From assembly GCA_029977045.1 (NCBI GenBank), contig JAPOLP010000402.1, positions 1 to 5,819 on the forward strand: a stretch of 5,819 nucleotides of DNA. Direction: 5' to 3'. The stretch is from Planctomycetota bacterium (GTDB lineage Bacteria > Planctomycetota > Planctomycetia > Planctomycetales > Planctomycetaceae). Below the pieces are notes generated by a model. That model saw only the letters and a program-made list of their open reading frames with translations. It searched no databases and was not told the DNA's origin. Of this stretch, positions 1-5,819 are shown one piece after another. The translations under genes and the position numbers were made by a program. The first letter of the stretch is position 1. Each line of letters starts with the position of its first letter.

Positions 1-854
1 GCGAGGTGAAGCCGGGTGTTGCCTGGCTGGTCGCCCACACGCCAGCGAAGAAGGGACCTCCCAGCCAGGTCTTCTCGGTTGAGTTCACCGCCGAGAACGT
101 CAACCTGCTGCTCGAATCGCCGCAGCGGAAAGTCCTGACCGAGCGGCTGCTGCGCGGCGAGTCCGCCGTCTGGGTGCTGCTCGAATCCGGCGACAAGGAA
201 AAGGACGACAAGGCGGCGAAAACGCTGACCGACGAACTCGCTCGAATGCAGGCGACACTCAAGCTGCCCGAGATCGAAGAGAAGGATCTCGAAGACGGCC
301 TGCTGAGCCTCGACCCGGCTGAACTGAAGATCGCGTTCTCGCTCGTGCGGATTCCGAAAGACGATCCCGCCGAACAGGCCTTTGTCGCAATGCTGCGCAC
401 GACTGAGCCGGACCTCAACGAAGCCGACATCGTCAGCCAGCCAACCGCCCTGCCCGTCTTCGGTCGAGGCCGCTCGCTGTGGGCACTCGTCGGCGACGGC
501 ATCGCCGCGGACACGATCGAGGACACCTGCCGCTTCCTGACCGGCGGTTGCCAGTGCACGGTCAAAGTTCAGAACCCCGGCGTCGACATTCTCACGACCG
601 TCGACTGGAACCTGCTCGTCGGCTCCGCCCCGGATTCGCTGCAGCTCGAACGCGAATCATCAACCGACCCGCCCGAGTACCTCGCCATCGCACCCGGTGG
701 TTCCGGCAGCGCAGCGGGACATGACGAGACGTCGCACGATGGTGCGACGGCGGCTCCGTCCGAAGACGCGCCGGTTAACTGGCTGCTCGGCCTGGGCGGT
801 TTCGCGATCCTGGTCGCCGGAGTGTCGCTGTCTGCTGCTCGGCGTGTAAGCTGA
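1..854 (+). CDS. C-terminally membrane-anchored conserved hypothetical protein (5' end outside window)
   Basis: Function unknown. The frame is open to the left edge (a GAG codon precedes the GTG at 6), there is no room for a ribosome binding site, and the first residues are not a signal peptide, so this is most likely the C-terminal ~283 residues of a longer protein. Numbering from the GTG at 6, residues 28-60 hold a helical stretch (FTAENVNLLLESPQRK) leading to AVWVLLESGDK; residues 65-85 are charged and helical. The most conserved-looking block is VFGRGRSLWALVGDGI (151-166), followed by Cys175, Cys182 and Cys184 (C-x6-C-x-C). Residues 216-256 are a Gly/Ser/Ala/Asp-rich linker, then a single hydrophobic segment (about 258-277) and a short tail with two arginines. 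This suggests an extracytoplasmic domain with a C-terminal anchor, if an upstream signal peptide exists. From memory, similar proteins occur as uncharacterised planctomycete/verrucomicrobial families. Stop TGA at 852-854; the next gene follows after 69 bases on the same strand. Confidence 0.8.
   Translation, partial: EVKPGVAWLVAHTPAKKGPPSQVFSVEFTAENVNLLLESPQRKVLTERLLRGESAVWVLLESGDKEKDDKAAKTLTDELARMQATLKLPEIEEKDLEDGLLSLDPAELKIAFSLVRIPKDDPAEQAFVAMLRTTEPDLNEADIVSQPTALPVFGRGRSLWALVGDGIAADTIEDTCRFLTGGCQCTVKVQNPGVDILTTVDWNLLVGSAPDSLQLERESSTDPPEYLAIAPGGSGSAAGHDETSHDGATAAPSEDAPVNWLLGLGGFAILVAGVSLSAARRVS
730..749. repeat. Perfect 8-bp inverted repeat (hairpin) inside the linker codons of the first gene
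   Basis: CGTCGCAC (730-737) and GTGCGACG (742-749) are exact reverse complements separated by the tetraloop GATG. The hairpin lies in the codons of the low-complexity Gly/Ser/Asp/Ala linker just before the membrane segment. It could form in mRNA, but it may simply reflect relaxed constraint in a GC-rich linker. No T-tract follows, so it is not a terminator. Confidence 0.55.
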
Positions 855-912
855 TCCACTGTCGTCTTTGCCACTGCGAGCTGTTCGCGTCCCCGGCGAA
901 GACCGTCAGGAC

Positions 913-916
913 GGAG
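913..916 (+). promoter_or_regulatory. Ribosome binding site fixing the GTG start at 924
   Basis: GGAG at 913-916 lies 7 bases before the GTG at 924; an overlapping weaker AGGA is at 908-911. This good Shine-Dalgarno match, together with the signal peptide that begins immediately after, supports the GTG start. The whole gap to the upstream gene (855-923) is 69 bases. I see no convincing terminator in it, consistent with co-transcription, and no promoter that I can defend. Confidence 0.65.
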
Positions 917-923
917 ACTCGCT

Positions 924-2027
924 GTGACACGCTCGCTCTGCTGCGCTGGACTGCTGCTCTGCTTCTCACCGCAACTGGCACTGACCGCCGAACTGGCGAT
1001 TCCCGATCAGCGCGCGGCCAACTCGATCTTCGGTGACGAGTCTCTCGCAGAGAACGCCGAAGTTGTCCGGCGTCGCGCTGCGGAACTGCCGGTTAATGAG
1101 CAGTTTGATTTTCTCGCCAGGTGGGTTCTGCCGGGAGACGGTCACGGCTTCCGGATGTCGGGGGATTTCACTCCGTCCGAAGCCGCGCCGCCAGCTCAGA
1201 AGCCGGCGACAAAGTCGCCGTTGAGTGGCTCAATTCTCGTGTCTCCCGTGTTTGATCTGCTGGACGTGGCTGCCTCGACGGGACGTCTGGCCGAGCTGAA
1301 GAACGCCGTCGAATCAGCACCAGCCAGCGACGACCTCACTCAACAACGAGCCAGAGTTGCCCTGCTCGCACTGACACAGCTTCACCTGCAGGACGGCGAA
1401 GCGGCAGGCCAGTCACTGGACCAGCTCCGTTTGCTGGTCAACGGTCAGAAGTCCGAAGGTCTGCACGATCAGTGGCCTGAAACACTGGTTGTCTACCGCG
1501 GCGTGCATCAGTTCCCGTCCAACGAAACGATGGGCGATCTGCTACTCCTGCTGCAGCAACAGAGAACCTCGCTTGGGATTCCGAGGGGAATAAGCCAGTG
1601 GCACTCGCACATCGAAGCACTGATCGCCCGGTATCAGTTCGTGATCAAGGGCGGCAGCAAAGATGTTTTCGACGCTGTGGCTGATCGGTCGCAGTGGATT
1701 CCCACGTCGGTCAAGCAGTCGCATACACGCGGACCTGGAAACGCAACCGCTCGCTGGATCCGGACCGGCCCGTTGGAGATCGGTCGCCTGGCCGGCCACT
1801 CACACGACTACCTGTTTTATCAGTCGCCGTTACGTGGAAACTTTCAGGTCGACGGTGAGATCGGCCCCGCTGGAGTCTGCGATGTCTACGCGGCAGGCCA
1901 GTCCGTGGGGCCGATGTGGAACCGCAAGGAAATTCAGATCGGCACGTTCCAGCCCTCGGCCATTCGTCGCGAGCCGATCGATCCGCCATTTGCACTGTAT
2001 TCGTCATGCGCCGTGGTTTCGAGCTGA
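924..2027 (+). CDS. 5' portion of the DUF1583-type protein (signal peptide, helical region, start of first LamG-like segment)
   Basis: GTG start with GGAG 7 bases upstream; TGA at 2025-2027. Residues 1-22 form a signal peptide: MTRS, a hydrophobic core LCCAGLLLCF, then a polar end, with likely cleavage after LALTA. The cysteines do not fit a lipobox, so a soluble exported or cell-surface protein is more likely than a lipoprotein. Residues 23-270 are mostly helical and include a Pro/Ala-rich stretch (about 88-100) and SPVFDLLDVAASTGRL, a motif I associate with N-terminal parts of DUF1583-type planctomycete proteins. From about residue 275 a beta-rich segment begins (RTGPLEIGRLAGHSHDYLFY, then NFQVDGEIG), typical of a LamG-like strand pattern. 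The family-like sequence ends at PPFALY (residue 359, base 2000); the last eight residues, SSCAVVSS, appear to be out-of-frame read-through. By itself this 367-residue product would lack most of its domains. Confidence 0.75.
   Translation: MTRSLCCAGLLLCFSPQLALTAELAIPDQRAANSIFGDESLAENAEVVRRRAAELPVNEQFDFLARWVLPGDGHGFRMSGDFTPSEAAPPAQKPATKSPLSGSILVSPVFDLLDVAASTGRLAELKNAVESAPASDDLTQQRARVALLALTQLHLQDGEAAGQSLDQLRLLVNGQKSEGLHDQWPETLVVYRGVHQFPSNETMGDLLLLLQQQRTSLGIPRGISQWHSHIEALIARYQFVIKGGSKDVFDAVADRSQWIPTSVKQSHTRGPGNATARWIRTGPLEIGRLAGHSHDYLFYQSPLRGNFQVDGEIGPAGVCDVYAAGQSVGPMWNRKEIQIGTFQPSAIRREPIDPPFALYSSCAVVSS
1998..2004 (+). other. Probable frameshift site (one extra base, or two missing)
   Basis: Upstream of about 2000 the family-like protein is in the frame of the 924 start (…PIDPPFALY); from about 2002 it is one base ahead (RHAPWFRAEFRDG…). 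Dropping one base at 2001 joins TAT (1998-2000) to CGT (2002-2004) and restores a single frame. The exact position is uncertain within roughly 1980-2010. There is no slippery heptamer, no stop codon at the shift point and no strong internal Shine-Dalgarno, so programmed frameshifting is not supported. Confidence 0.75.
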
Positions 2028-5000
2028 ATTTCGCGACGGTCGCTACCGGCTGTTTGTCAGCGGGCGGCTGATTCACGAAGCACAGCTCGATGAGCACTCT
2101 GATCCGTGGTTCGGTTTCCACAGTCGATCACTCGGAACGGCGACGCCGCGAAATATCCGTATCACCGGGCAGCCAGAGATTCCCGACGAGGTTGTTCTTT
2201 CCCACTCAAAACAACTGACGGGCTGGGTCCCCTATCACGGGCGATCAGTCGGAGGAAACGGAGCACACTGGCAGCACGTTGACGATCCGGAAAACGGCGG
2301 CGAAATCCGCGGCCTGATGCACGGCTATGCTCCCGGAAACGCAGTAGAGAGCCTGCTGCGTTATCAACGGCCACTCATTGAAGACGGCTCGGTCGAATAC
2401 GAGTTCTTCTATCAGCCAGAAGGCAACGCGATTCATGCTCACCCGGCACTCGACCGTCTGGCGTTTCTGCTCGAAACTGAGGGTGTCCGAATTCACTGGG
2501 TTACCGATGACAGGTTCGATCGGACGGAACTGCCGCCGGACAACCGTGTCGCCGAGCCGGACAGTCGCCGAGGCCCGAACGTCCTGCCGCTGAAGACCGG
2601 CGAGTGGAACAGGCTGAAGCTGGCGATCGCGGGCAGCACGGTGACCGTTGAACTGAACGAGCAGCAGGTCTATGAACGAGAACTCGAAGCCGACAACGAT
2701 CGCTCGTTCGGCCTGTTTCACTTTGCCGATCTGTCAGAGCTGCGCGTACGCAGCGTCGTGATGCGCGGCGACTGGCCGAAGACGCTACCGCCGGTCGCCG
2801 ACCAGCAGCTTGCTGATTCTCTCGTTGCGCGGCTTGATGCCGATCTTCCGCGGCTGAAGTCCGAGTTCTCTCACGACTTTGCGACGGACGGAGTTCCGGG
2901 AGAGTTCTTCAAACCGCTCGGAAAGAGTTCTCCGGAAACGTTTCAAGCGACGTCCGACGGATTGAAGTTCGATATCTCGTCAGAGACCGGCTGGGGACAT
3001 GTCGCCCTGTCGCCTCGCTTCGCACTGCACGGTGACTTCGACATCGAAGCCCGGTTCGACGACCTCAATATCGACGCGAAGAATCACAGCGTGATTCAAC
3101 TGGCGGCGCGGATTCTCGATTCGCCCTCCGTCGAGCCTCGGACATCACGGTTCGAGAGCAAGGATGGGCGACAGTTTCTGCGTTGCCTGGCGATCCGTCG
3201 CGAGTCGGGAAAAACCGATCAAACGATCTACGGCGGCGAAGAACTCCAGAACGAAGCGGCTTCCGGACGCCTGCGGCTTGCTCGGCGAGGAAACATGGTC
3301 TACTCGTTGTTTGCCGAGGGAGACTCAGATCAGTTTCGTCAGGTCGGCCAGATCGAAGCGTCCGGCGGTGAAGTTACGTTCGACGGGATTCAGTTGATCG
3401 CCGTGGCAGGTGGCAATGGCAGCCGCAATCAGGTCGTCTGGAAAAGCATCCGGCTGCGGGCTGAGAAGCTGATGCATCTGCCGGGCGAAGAGTCGTCCGT
3501 CATGCGGGCTTTGTATGTCCTCGACGTGCCGCAGATTGATCAGCTTCGCGATCCCGATGTGCCGCTATGGAAGCAGTACACGCAGATGCGGATGAAGCAG
3601 TTTCAGCTCACGGCGACTGCTGAGGACGGCGGCAGTATCGAACCCGTCGCGACGTTGATCGGTGAGTCGCGGCAGGGCAGCTACAGCCACGGCGAACTGG
3701 GACTGTGGACTGACAAAGTCGGACGCCCGGTTGTGATCGGGACAGCAATCGCGCTGGGTTCACTGCAGGCGGAATCGATGCGCGAGGTCAACGAGTTCCA
3801 CTCGCTGCACAGCGGCCCGATCAAGATGAAGGACGGCGACCGCCAGGTCTGGAACGTCGTCGCGCCGGGGCTCGTCTGGAAGGAGTTGCCGGACGCTCCC
3901 GAACCGGCAGACACACCGGACGAGTTGTTTGCCCAGGCAACGAAACTCACCGAGCGGTTCACTGCCGAAACGGGAACGCGTGGCCGCAGCCAACTGAAAC
4001 TTCGGGACGAGCCGCTGCACCGTTTCTCTTACGAAACAGAAGCTGGCCTGCGCGGTGGCGTGCTGATGTCGTGGGCGATCGAGACGAATCCGGAAACGCT
4101 GGTCGCTTTGGAAGTTCGCCCGGACGCGAAGGGCGAACTCAAGTGGCACTTCGCCGGCGCGAACTATTCGTCGTCGGGCCAGTTTCTGCTGCTCGACGGT
4201 CAACTCGTCTGGAGCGAATCACCGGCAAGGTTTGGTGCGAATATCGAACACCTTGGCTGGATCACGGACAACGTCAACCTGGAAGCCAGCCTCGTCAGCG
4301 TTATTCCGTCGAAGATCGACGAAGTGTTGATGCCGCAGCGGCCTTATCGGCAGCTCGGTTCGCAGCAGTGGTCACCGGATGGCAAGTCGGCGGTGATCGA
4401 TCTCTCGAAAGGCGACTACGACACGTCGCACGTTTTCATCGTCAGCCTCGACGGTTCAAAGACGACCGACCTCGGCCCCGGTTGCCTGCCGTCGTTCTCG
4501 CCCGATGGCAAACAAGTCGTCTTCAGCATTCAAGGCGGCGGCGTGCTGACAATGAACTCGGACGGCTCGAACCGGAAGATGCTCGAACCAACCGGCTTCG
4601 GAGCGGAATGGTCGCCGGACGGGCGCTACATCGGCATCCGCACCTCGCGCAACATCCAGATTGTTGATGTGCAGAGCGGTAAGCGTCGCAACCTGCTGAC
4701 CGACGAACAGGATGCCGACATTCGCTACCTCTTCTGGAACTTCGACTGGTCTCCCGACAGCAAGTCGATCGCTTTCAAAGCGAACGTCCGCACGGGCGGG
4801 AGCATCATGGTCGCCGGGATCGAGCAGCCGAATCAGCTCAAGGTTCTGCACACCGCTTCGCAGATCAACCCGGACCTGAGCTGGCACCCGGACGGCTCCC
4901 GAATTCTGTTCGGAGCTTACGACTCGGTTGCCCGGCAGTATCGGCTCTTCACGCTCGCCAGCGACGGTAGCTCGCCCCCACAGCCAGTCCCCGGCCAGCC

Positions 5001-5109
5001 ACGCGGCTGGCAGATGCAGGACTGCGACTGGTCCCCCGACGGCCGCCGCATCCTCTTCAACTCAAAACCCCTCGCCGGCCCCGTCGAATGGAAGACCGCC
5101 GGTCGCTGA
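2002..5109 (+). CDS. 3' portion of the DUF1583-type protein (LamG-like segments, DUF1583, planctomycete domain, six PD40 repeats)
   Basis: Continues the first LamG-like segment in the +1 frame with WFRAEFRDGRYRLFVSGRLI. The frame is open back to an ATG at 1663, but translation before ~2000 does not look like the family while the other frame does, so 1663 is not a credible start, and no ribosome binding site serves a start near 2002. Numbering for the joined protein: second LamG-like segment ~430-622; DUF1583-type domain ~645-855; then a ~220-residue domain (884-1102) with LWTDKVGRPVVIG, NEFHSLHSGP, PDAPEPADTPDELF and LHRFSYET, resembling a family I know as separate planctomycete hypothetical proteins. 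The end carries six WSPDG/FSPDG-like PD40 motifs beginning at residues 1149, 1191, 1229, 1275, 1320 and 1369, spaced 38-49 residues, as in TolB-type propellers. The last repeat lies right at the C-terminus. No catalytic residues are evident. TGA stop at 5107-5109. Confidence 0.8.
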   Translation, partial: RHAPWFRAEFRDGRYRLFVSGRLIHEAQLDEHSDPWFGFHSRSLGTATPRNIRITGQPEIPDEVVLSHSKQLTGWVPYHGRSVGGNGAHWQHVDDPENGGEIRGLMHGYAPGNAVESLLRYQRPLIEDGSVEYEFFYQPEGNAIHAHPALDRLAFLLETEGVRIHWVTDDRFDRTELPPDNRVAEPDSRRGPNVLPLKTGEWNRLKLAIAGSTVTVELNEQQVYERELEADNDRSFGLFHFADLSELRVRSVVMRGDWPKTLPPVADQQLADSLVARLDADLPRLKSEFSHDFATDGVPGEFFKPLGKSSPETFQATSDGLKFDISSETGWGHVALSPRFALHGDFDIEARFDDLNIDAKNHSVIQLAARILDSPSVEPRTSRFESKDGRQFLRCLAIRRESGKTDQTIYGGEELQNEAASGRLRLARRGNMVYSLFAEGDSDQFRQVGQIEASGGEVTFDGIQLIAVAGGNGSRNQVVWKSIRLRAEKLMHLPGEESSVMRALYVLDVPQIDQLRDPDVPLWKQYTQMRMKQFQLTATAEDGGSIEPVATLIGESRQGSYSHGELGLWTDKVGRPVVIGTAIALGSLQAESMREVNEFHSLHSGPIKMKDGDRQVWNVVAPGLVWKELPDAPEPADTPDELFAQATKLTERFTAETGTRGRSQLKLRDEPLHRFSYETEAGLRGGVLMSWAIETNPETLVALEVRPDAKGELKWHFAGANYSSSGQFLLLDGQLVWSESPARFGANIEHLGWITDNVNLEASLVSVIPSKIDEVLMPQRPYRQLGSQQWSPDGKSAVIDLSKGDYDTSHVFIVSLDGSKTTDLGPGCLPSFSPDGKQVVFSIQGGGVLTMNSDGSNRKMLEPTGFGAEWSPDGRYIGIRTSRNIQIVDVQSGKRRNLLTDEQDADIRYLFWNFDWSPDSKSIAFKANVRTGGSIMVAGIEQPNQLKVLHTASQINPDLSWHPDGSRILFGAYDSVARQYRLFTLASDGSSPPQPVPGQPRGWQMQDCDWSPDGRRILFNSKPLAGPVEWKTAGR

Positions 5110-5135
5110 GATTGATTTGCGTCAGACGACTCGCC

Positions 5136-5319
5136 AATGGCTCCCTCTCCCCCAACATGCGGCGAGCAATACAGGGCACACTTTGCTTTGGGGGGAGAGG
5201 GTTGGGGTGAGGGGGCATCGACTGGCTGCGTTATTGGAGTCCCCCTCACCCTGACCCTCTCCTCCGCATTTCAGTCGACCTTGAATTCGTAAGCGTTCAG
5301 CGAGGGAGAGGGAACCAGT
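5136..5319. repeat. Intergenic palindromic REP/MITE-like repeat with four complementary arms
   Basis: This fills most of the 256-base gene-free gap between two convergent genes (5110-5365). Arms: A at 5136-5151 (ending CTCCCTCTCCC), A'/B at 5188-5215 (GGGGAGAGGG then TTGGGGTGAGGGGG), B' at 5241-5262 (CCCCCTCACCCTGACC…), and D at 5304-5319 (GGGAGAGGGAACCAGT). The outermost arms A and D match as inverted repeats at 14 of 16 positions. B and B' pair over 22 positions, 20 Watson-Crick and two G-U. A also pairs with A' (13 bp with one bulged G), and B' with D (8 bp), so two alternative folds are possible. Such pyrimidine-arm/purine-arm palindromes are widely dispersed in intergenic gaps of many bacterial genomes, and spurious peptides like PLTPTLSP come from them. 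There is no transposase here, so any mobility would have to be in trans. The flanks (5110-5135, 5320-5365) show nothing I can assign. Confidence 0.75.
5194..5262. terminator. Long stem-loop between convergent genes, possible bidirectional terminator
   Basis: Bases 5194-5215 pair with 5241-5262 over 22 bp around a 25-base loop, with T-G and G-T wobbles at 5203/5253 and 5204/5252. It lies 84 bases after the stop of the large gene and 103 bases beyond the rtcB stop, where a shared terminator or 3'-end stabiliser would be expected. Neither strand has a T-tract after the stem, so classical intrinsic termination is doubtful; the stem may only be the core of the repeat element. Confidence 0.4.
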
Positions 5320-5365
5320 CTCGCTCAGCGATGATGCTGCGAACTCGCTCCTGATGGCCGAGCTG

Positions 5366-5819
5366 TCAGCCTTTGATGACGCCGATTGGACGCATTCGGG
5401 CGACCTTCTTTGACAGGCCGGCGGAGTGGACGACGTCGATGACAAGGTTGACGTCTTTATAAGCGTCGGGCTGTTCTTCGGCGAGGCCCTTCCAGCTCTG
5501 GGCGCGAGCGATCACGCCGCGCTGCTTCAGTTCCTGATCGATGCGGCGGCCTTTCGCGTGCTGGATCGCTTTCGTGCGGCTCATCACGCGACCGGCCCCG
5601 TGACAGGTTGTGCCGAACGTCTGCTCCATGCTGCCCGGCTGGCCGACCAGAACCCAGCTCGCGCGGCCCATGTCGCCAGGGATCAGCACCGGCTGGCCGA
5701 TCTCACGGTAACGATCCGGAATCTCGGCATGGCCCGGCGGGAATGCGCGGGTGGCTCCTTTGCGATGCACCCAGACCCGCTTGCGAGCAGCCTCGATCGA
5801 GTGCTCCTCGAACTTCGCA
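5366..5819 (-). CDS. rtcB: RNA-splicing ligase RtcB, C-terminal ~150 residues (5' end outside window)
   Basis: RtcB is a cytoplasmic GTP- and Mn-dependent ligase that joins RNA 2',3'-cyclic phosphate or 3'-phosphate ends to 5'-OH ends, in tRNA splicing or RNA repair. The frame is open to the right edge, and sense continues upstream of a GTG at 5770 (AKFEEHSIEAARKRVWVHRKG), so the start is off-window; about a third of the protein is present. Visible signatures in order: VWVHRKGATRAFPPG, QPVLIPGDMGRASWVLVG, and FGTTCHGAGRVMSR, whose histidine (codon 5602-5600) aligns with the histidine that is guanylylated in characterised RtcB enzymes (His404 in Pyrococcus horikoshii, His337 in E. coli). The C-terminus is RPIGVIKG, with the penultimate lysine conserved in the family and known to contact the guanylate. 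The Cys and His residues that bind metal lie upstream, outside the window. The C-terminal part looks intact and functional. Stop TGA at 5368-5366; convergent with the large gene. No promoter or partner gene can be seen. Confidence 0.95.
   Translation of the reverse strand, partial: AKFEEHSIEAARKRVWVHRKGATRAFPPGHAEIPDRYREIGQPVLIPGDMGRASWVLVGQPGSMEQTFGTTCHGAGRVMSRTKAIQHAKGRRIDQELKQRGVIARAQSWKGLAEEQPDAYKDVNLVIDVVHSAGLSKKVARMRPIGVIKG

Larger units (their letters stand above)
924..5109 (+). pseudogene. DUF1583-type secreted multidomain protein with C-terminal PD40 propeller, interrupted by one frameshift
   Basis: Read across a single frame change near 2001, this is one gene of about 1,394 residues. 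Order of parts: signal peptide (1-22); Ala/Leu-rich helical region with SPVFDLLDVAASTGRL; a first LamG-like segment (about 275-420) that spans the frame change; a second (about 430-622); a third with the DUF1583 signature (about 645-855, GRLRLARRGNMVYSLFAEGD and VVWKSIRLRAEKL); a planctomycete domain (about 884-1102); and six PD40 repeats (1149-1394). The protein should act outside the cytoplasm; its substrate and role are unknown. LamG and PD40 folds usually bind carbohydrate or protein, which is inference here. The two halves are typed separately below because the sequence as given cannot make the full product by normal decoding. The rest of the gene is undamaged, so the break is either very recent or a sequencing/assembly error; a true pseudogene is not proven. 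The gene follows the anchored hypothetical on the same strand and converges on rtcB. Confidence 0.8.

Noticed and set aside
569..874. The - strand open frame opposite the end of the first gene.
   Set aside because: It lies antisense to a convincing coding region, has no recognisable domain or start signal, and is typical of GC-rich shadow frames.
903..914. Small hairpin (CCGT…ACGG) overlapping the ribosome binding site of the large gene, as a translational switch.
   Set aside because: Only four base pairs with a four-base loop; too weak to support regulation.
924..1000. Lipoprotein signal, because of the cysteines in LCCAGLLLCF.
   Set aside because: None of the cysteines is preceded by a lipobox with small residues at -1 and -2; the cysteines lie inside the hydrophobic core, and a normal signal-peptidase site follows.
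1663..2001. ATG at 1663 as the true start of a separate 1,148-residue protein.
   Set aside because: The translation up to about 2000 has no signal peptide or family motifs, whereas the overlapping frame from 924 carries the LamG-like pattern that continues after 2002; a frameshift explains both.
1995..2027. Programmed ribosomal frameshifting joining the two halves.
   Set aside because: No slippery heptamer, no stop codon or rare codon at the shift point, and no internal Shine-Dalgarno stimulator is visible.
4928..5254. A + strand open frame over the end of the large gene and into the gap.
   Set aside because: It overlaps the PD40 repeats in another frame, is rich in Pro/Arg/Ser as expected of a GC-rich shadow frame, and runs into the repeat.
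4917..5445. Open frames on the - strand across the intergenic gap, with peptides such as SPQPSPP and PLTPTLSP.
   Set aside because: These are translations of the palindromic repeat. The same spurious peptides arise wherever such repeats occur, and there is no ribosome binding site or domain.

Overview
The window looks like a piece of a planctomycete chromosome: GC-rich, and carrying protein families that I know almost only from Planctomycetes. These are a DUF1583-type multidomain exported protein and a C-terminally anchored conserved hypothetical with a VFGRGRSLWALVG motif. The species cannot be named from this sequence, and all family assignments come from recognising motifs, not from a search.

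Layout: (1) Bases 1-854, + strand, are the 3' part of a gene for an envelope protein of unknown function, with a C-terminal membrane segment. (2) After a 69-base gap with a good ribosome binding site, a gene of about 4.2 kb (924-5109, + strand) starts with GTG and a signal peptide. It encodes a very large secreted protein: helical N-terminal region, three LamG/concanavalin-like segments ending in a DUF1583-type domain, a roughly 220-residue planctomycete domain, and six PD40/TolB-like repeats expected to form a beta-propeller. As sequenced, this gene is broken by a single +1 frame change near position 2001; the frame stays open for about 1,035 codons beyond it. (3) Bases 5110-5365 hold no gene but contain a compact palindromic repeat of about 184 bases with four complementary arms, which resembles dispersed intergenic REP/MITE-like elements. 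(4) Bases 5366-5819, - strand, are the 3' part of rtcB (RNA-splicing ligase), convergent with the large gene and running out of the window.

The first two genes point the same way with a short gap and may be co-transcribed; both products are predicted to be exported or envelope-anchored. rtcB is a separate cytoplasmic RNA-repair gene and shares only the intergenic palindrome with them. I see no phage, CRISPR, transposase or defence system. The points most worth following up are the frameshift, the domain fusion in the large protein, and the structured repeat.
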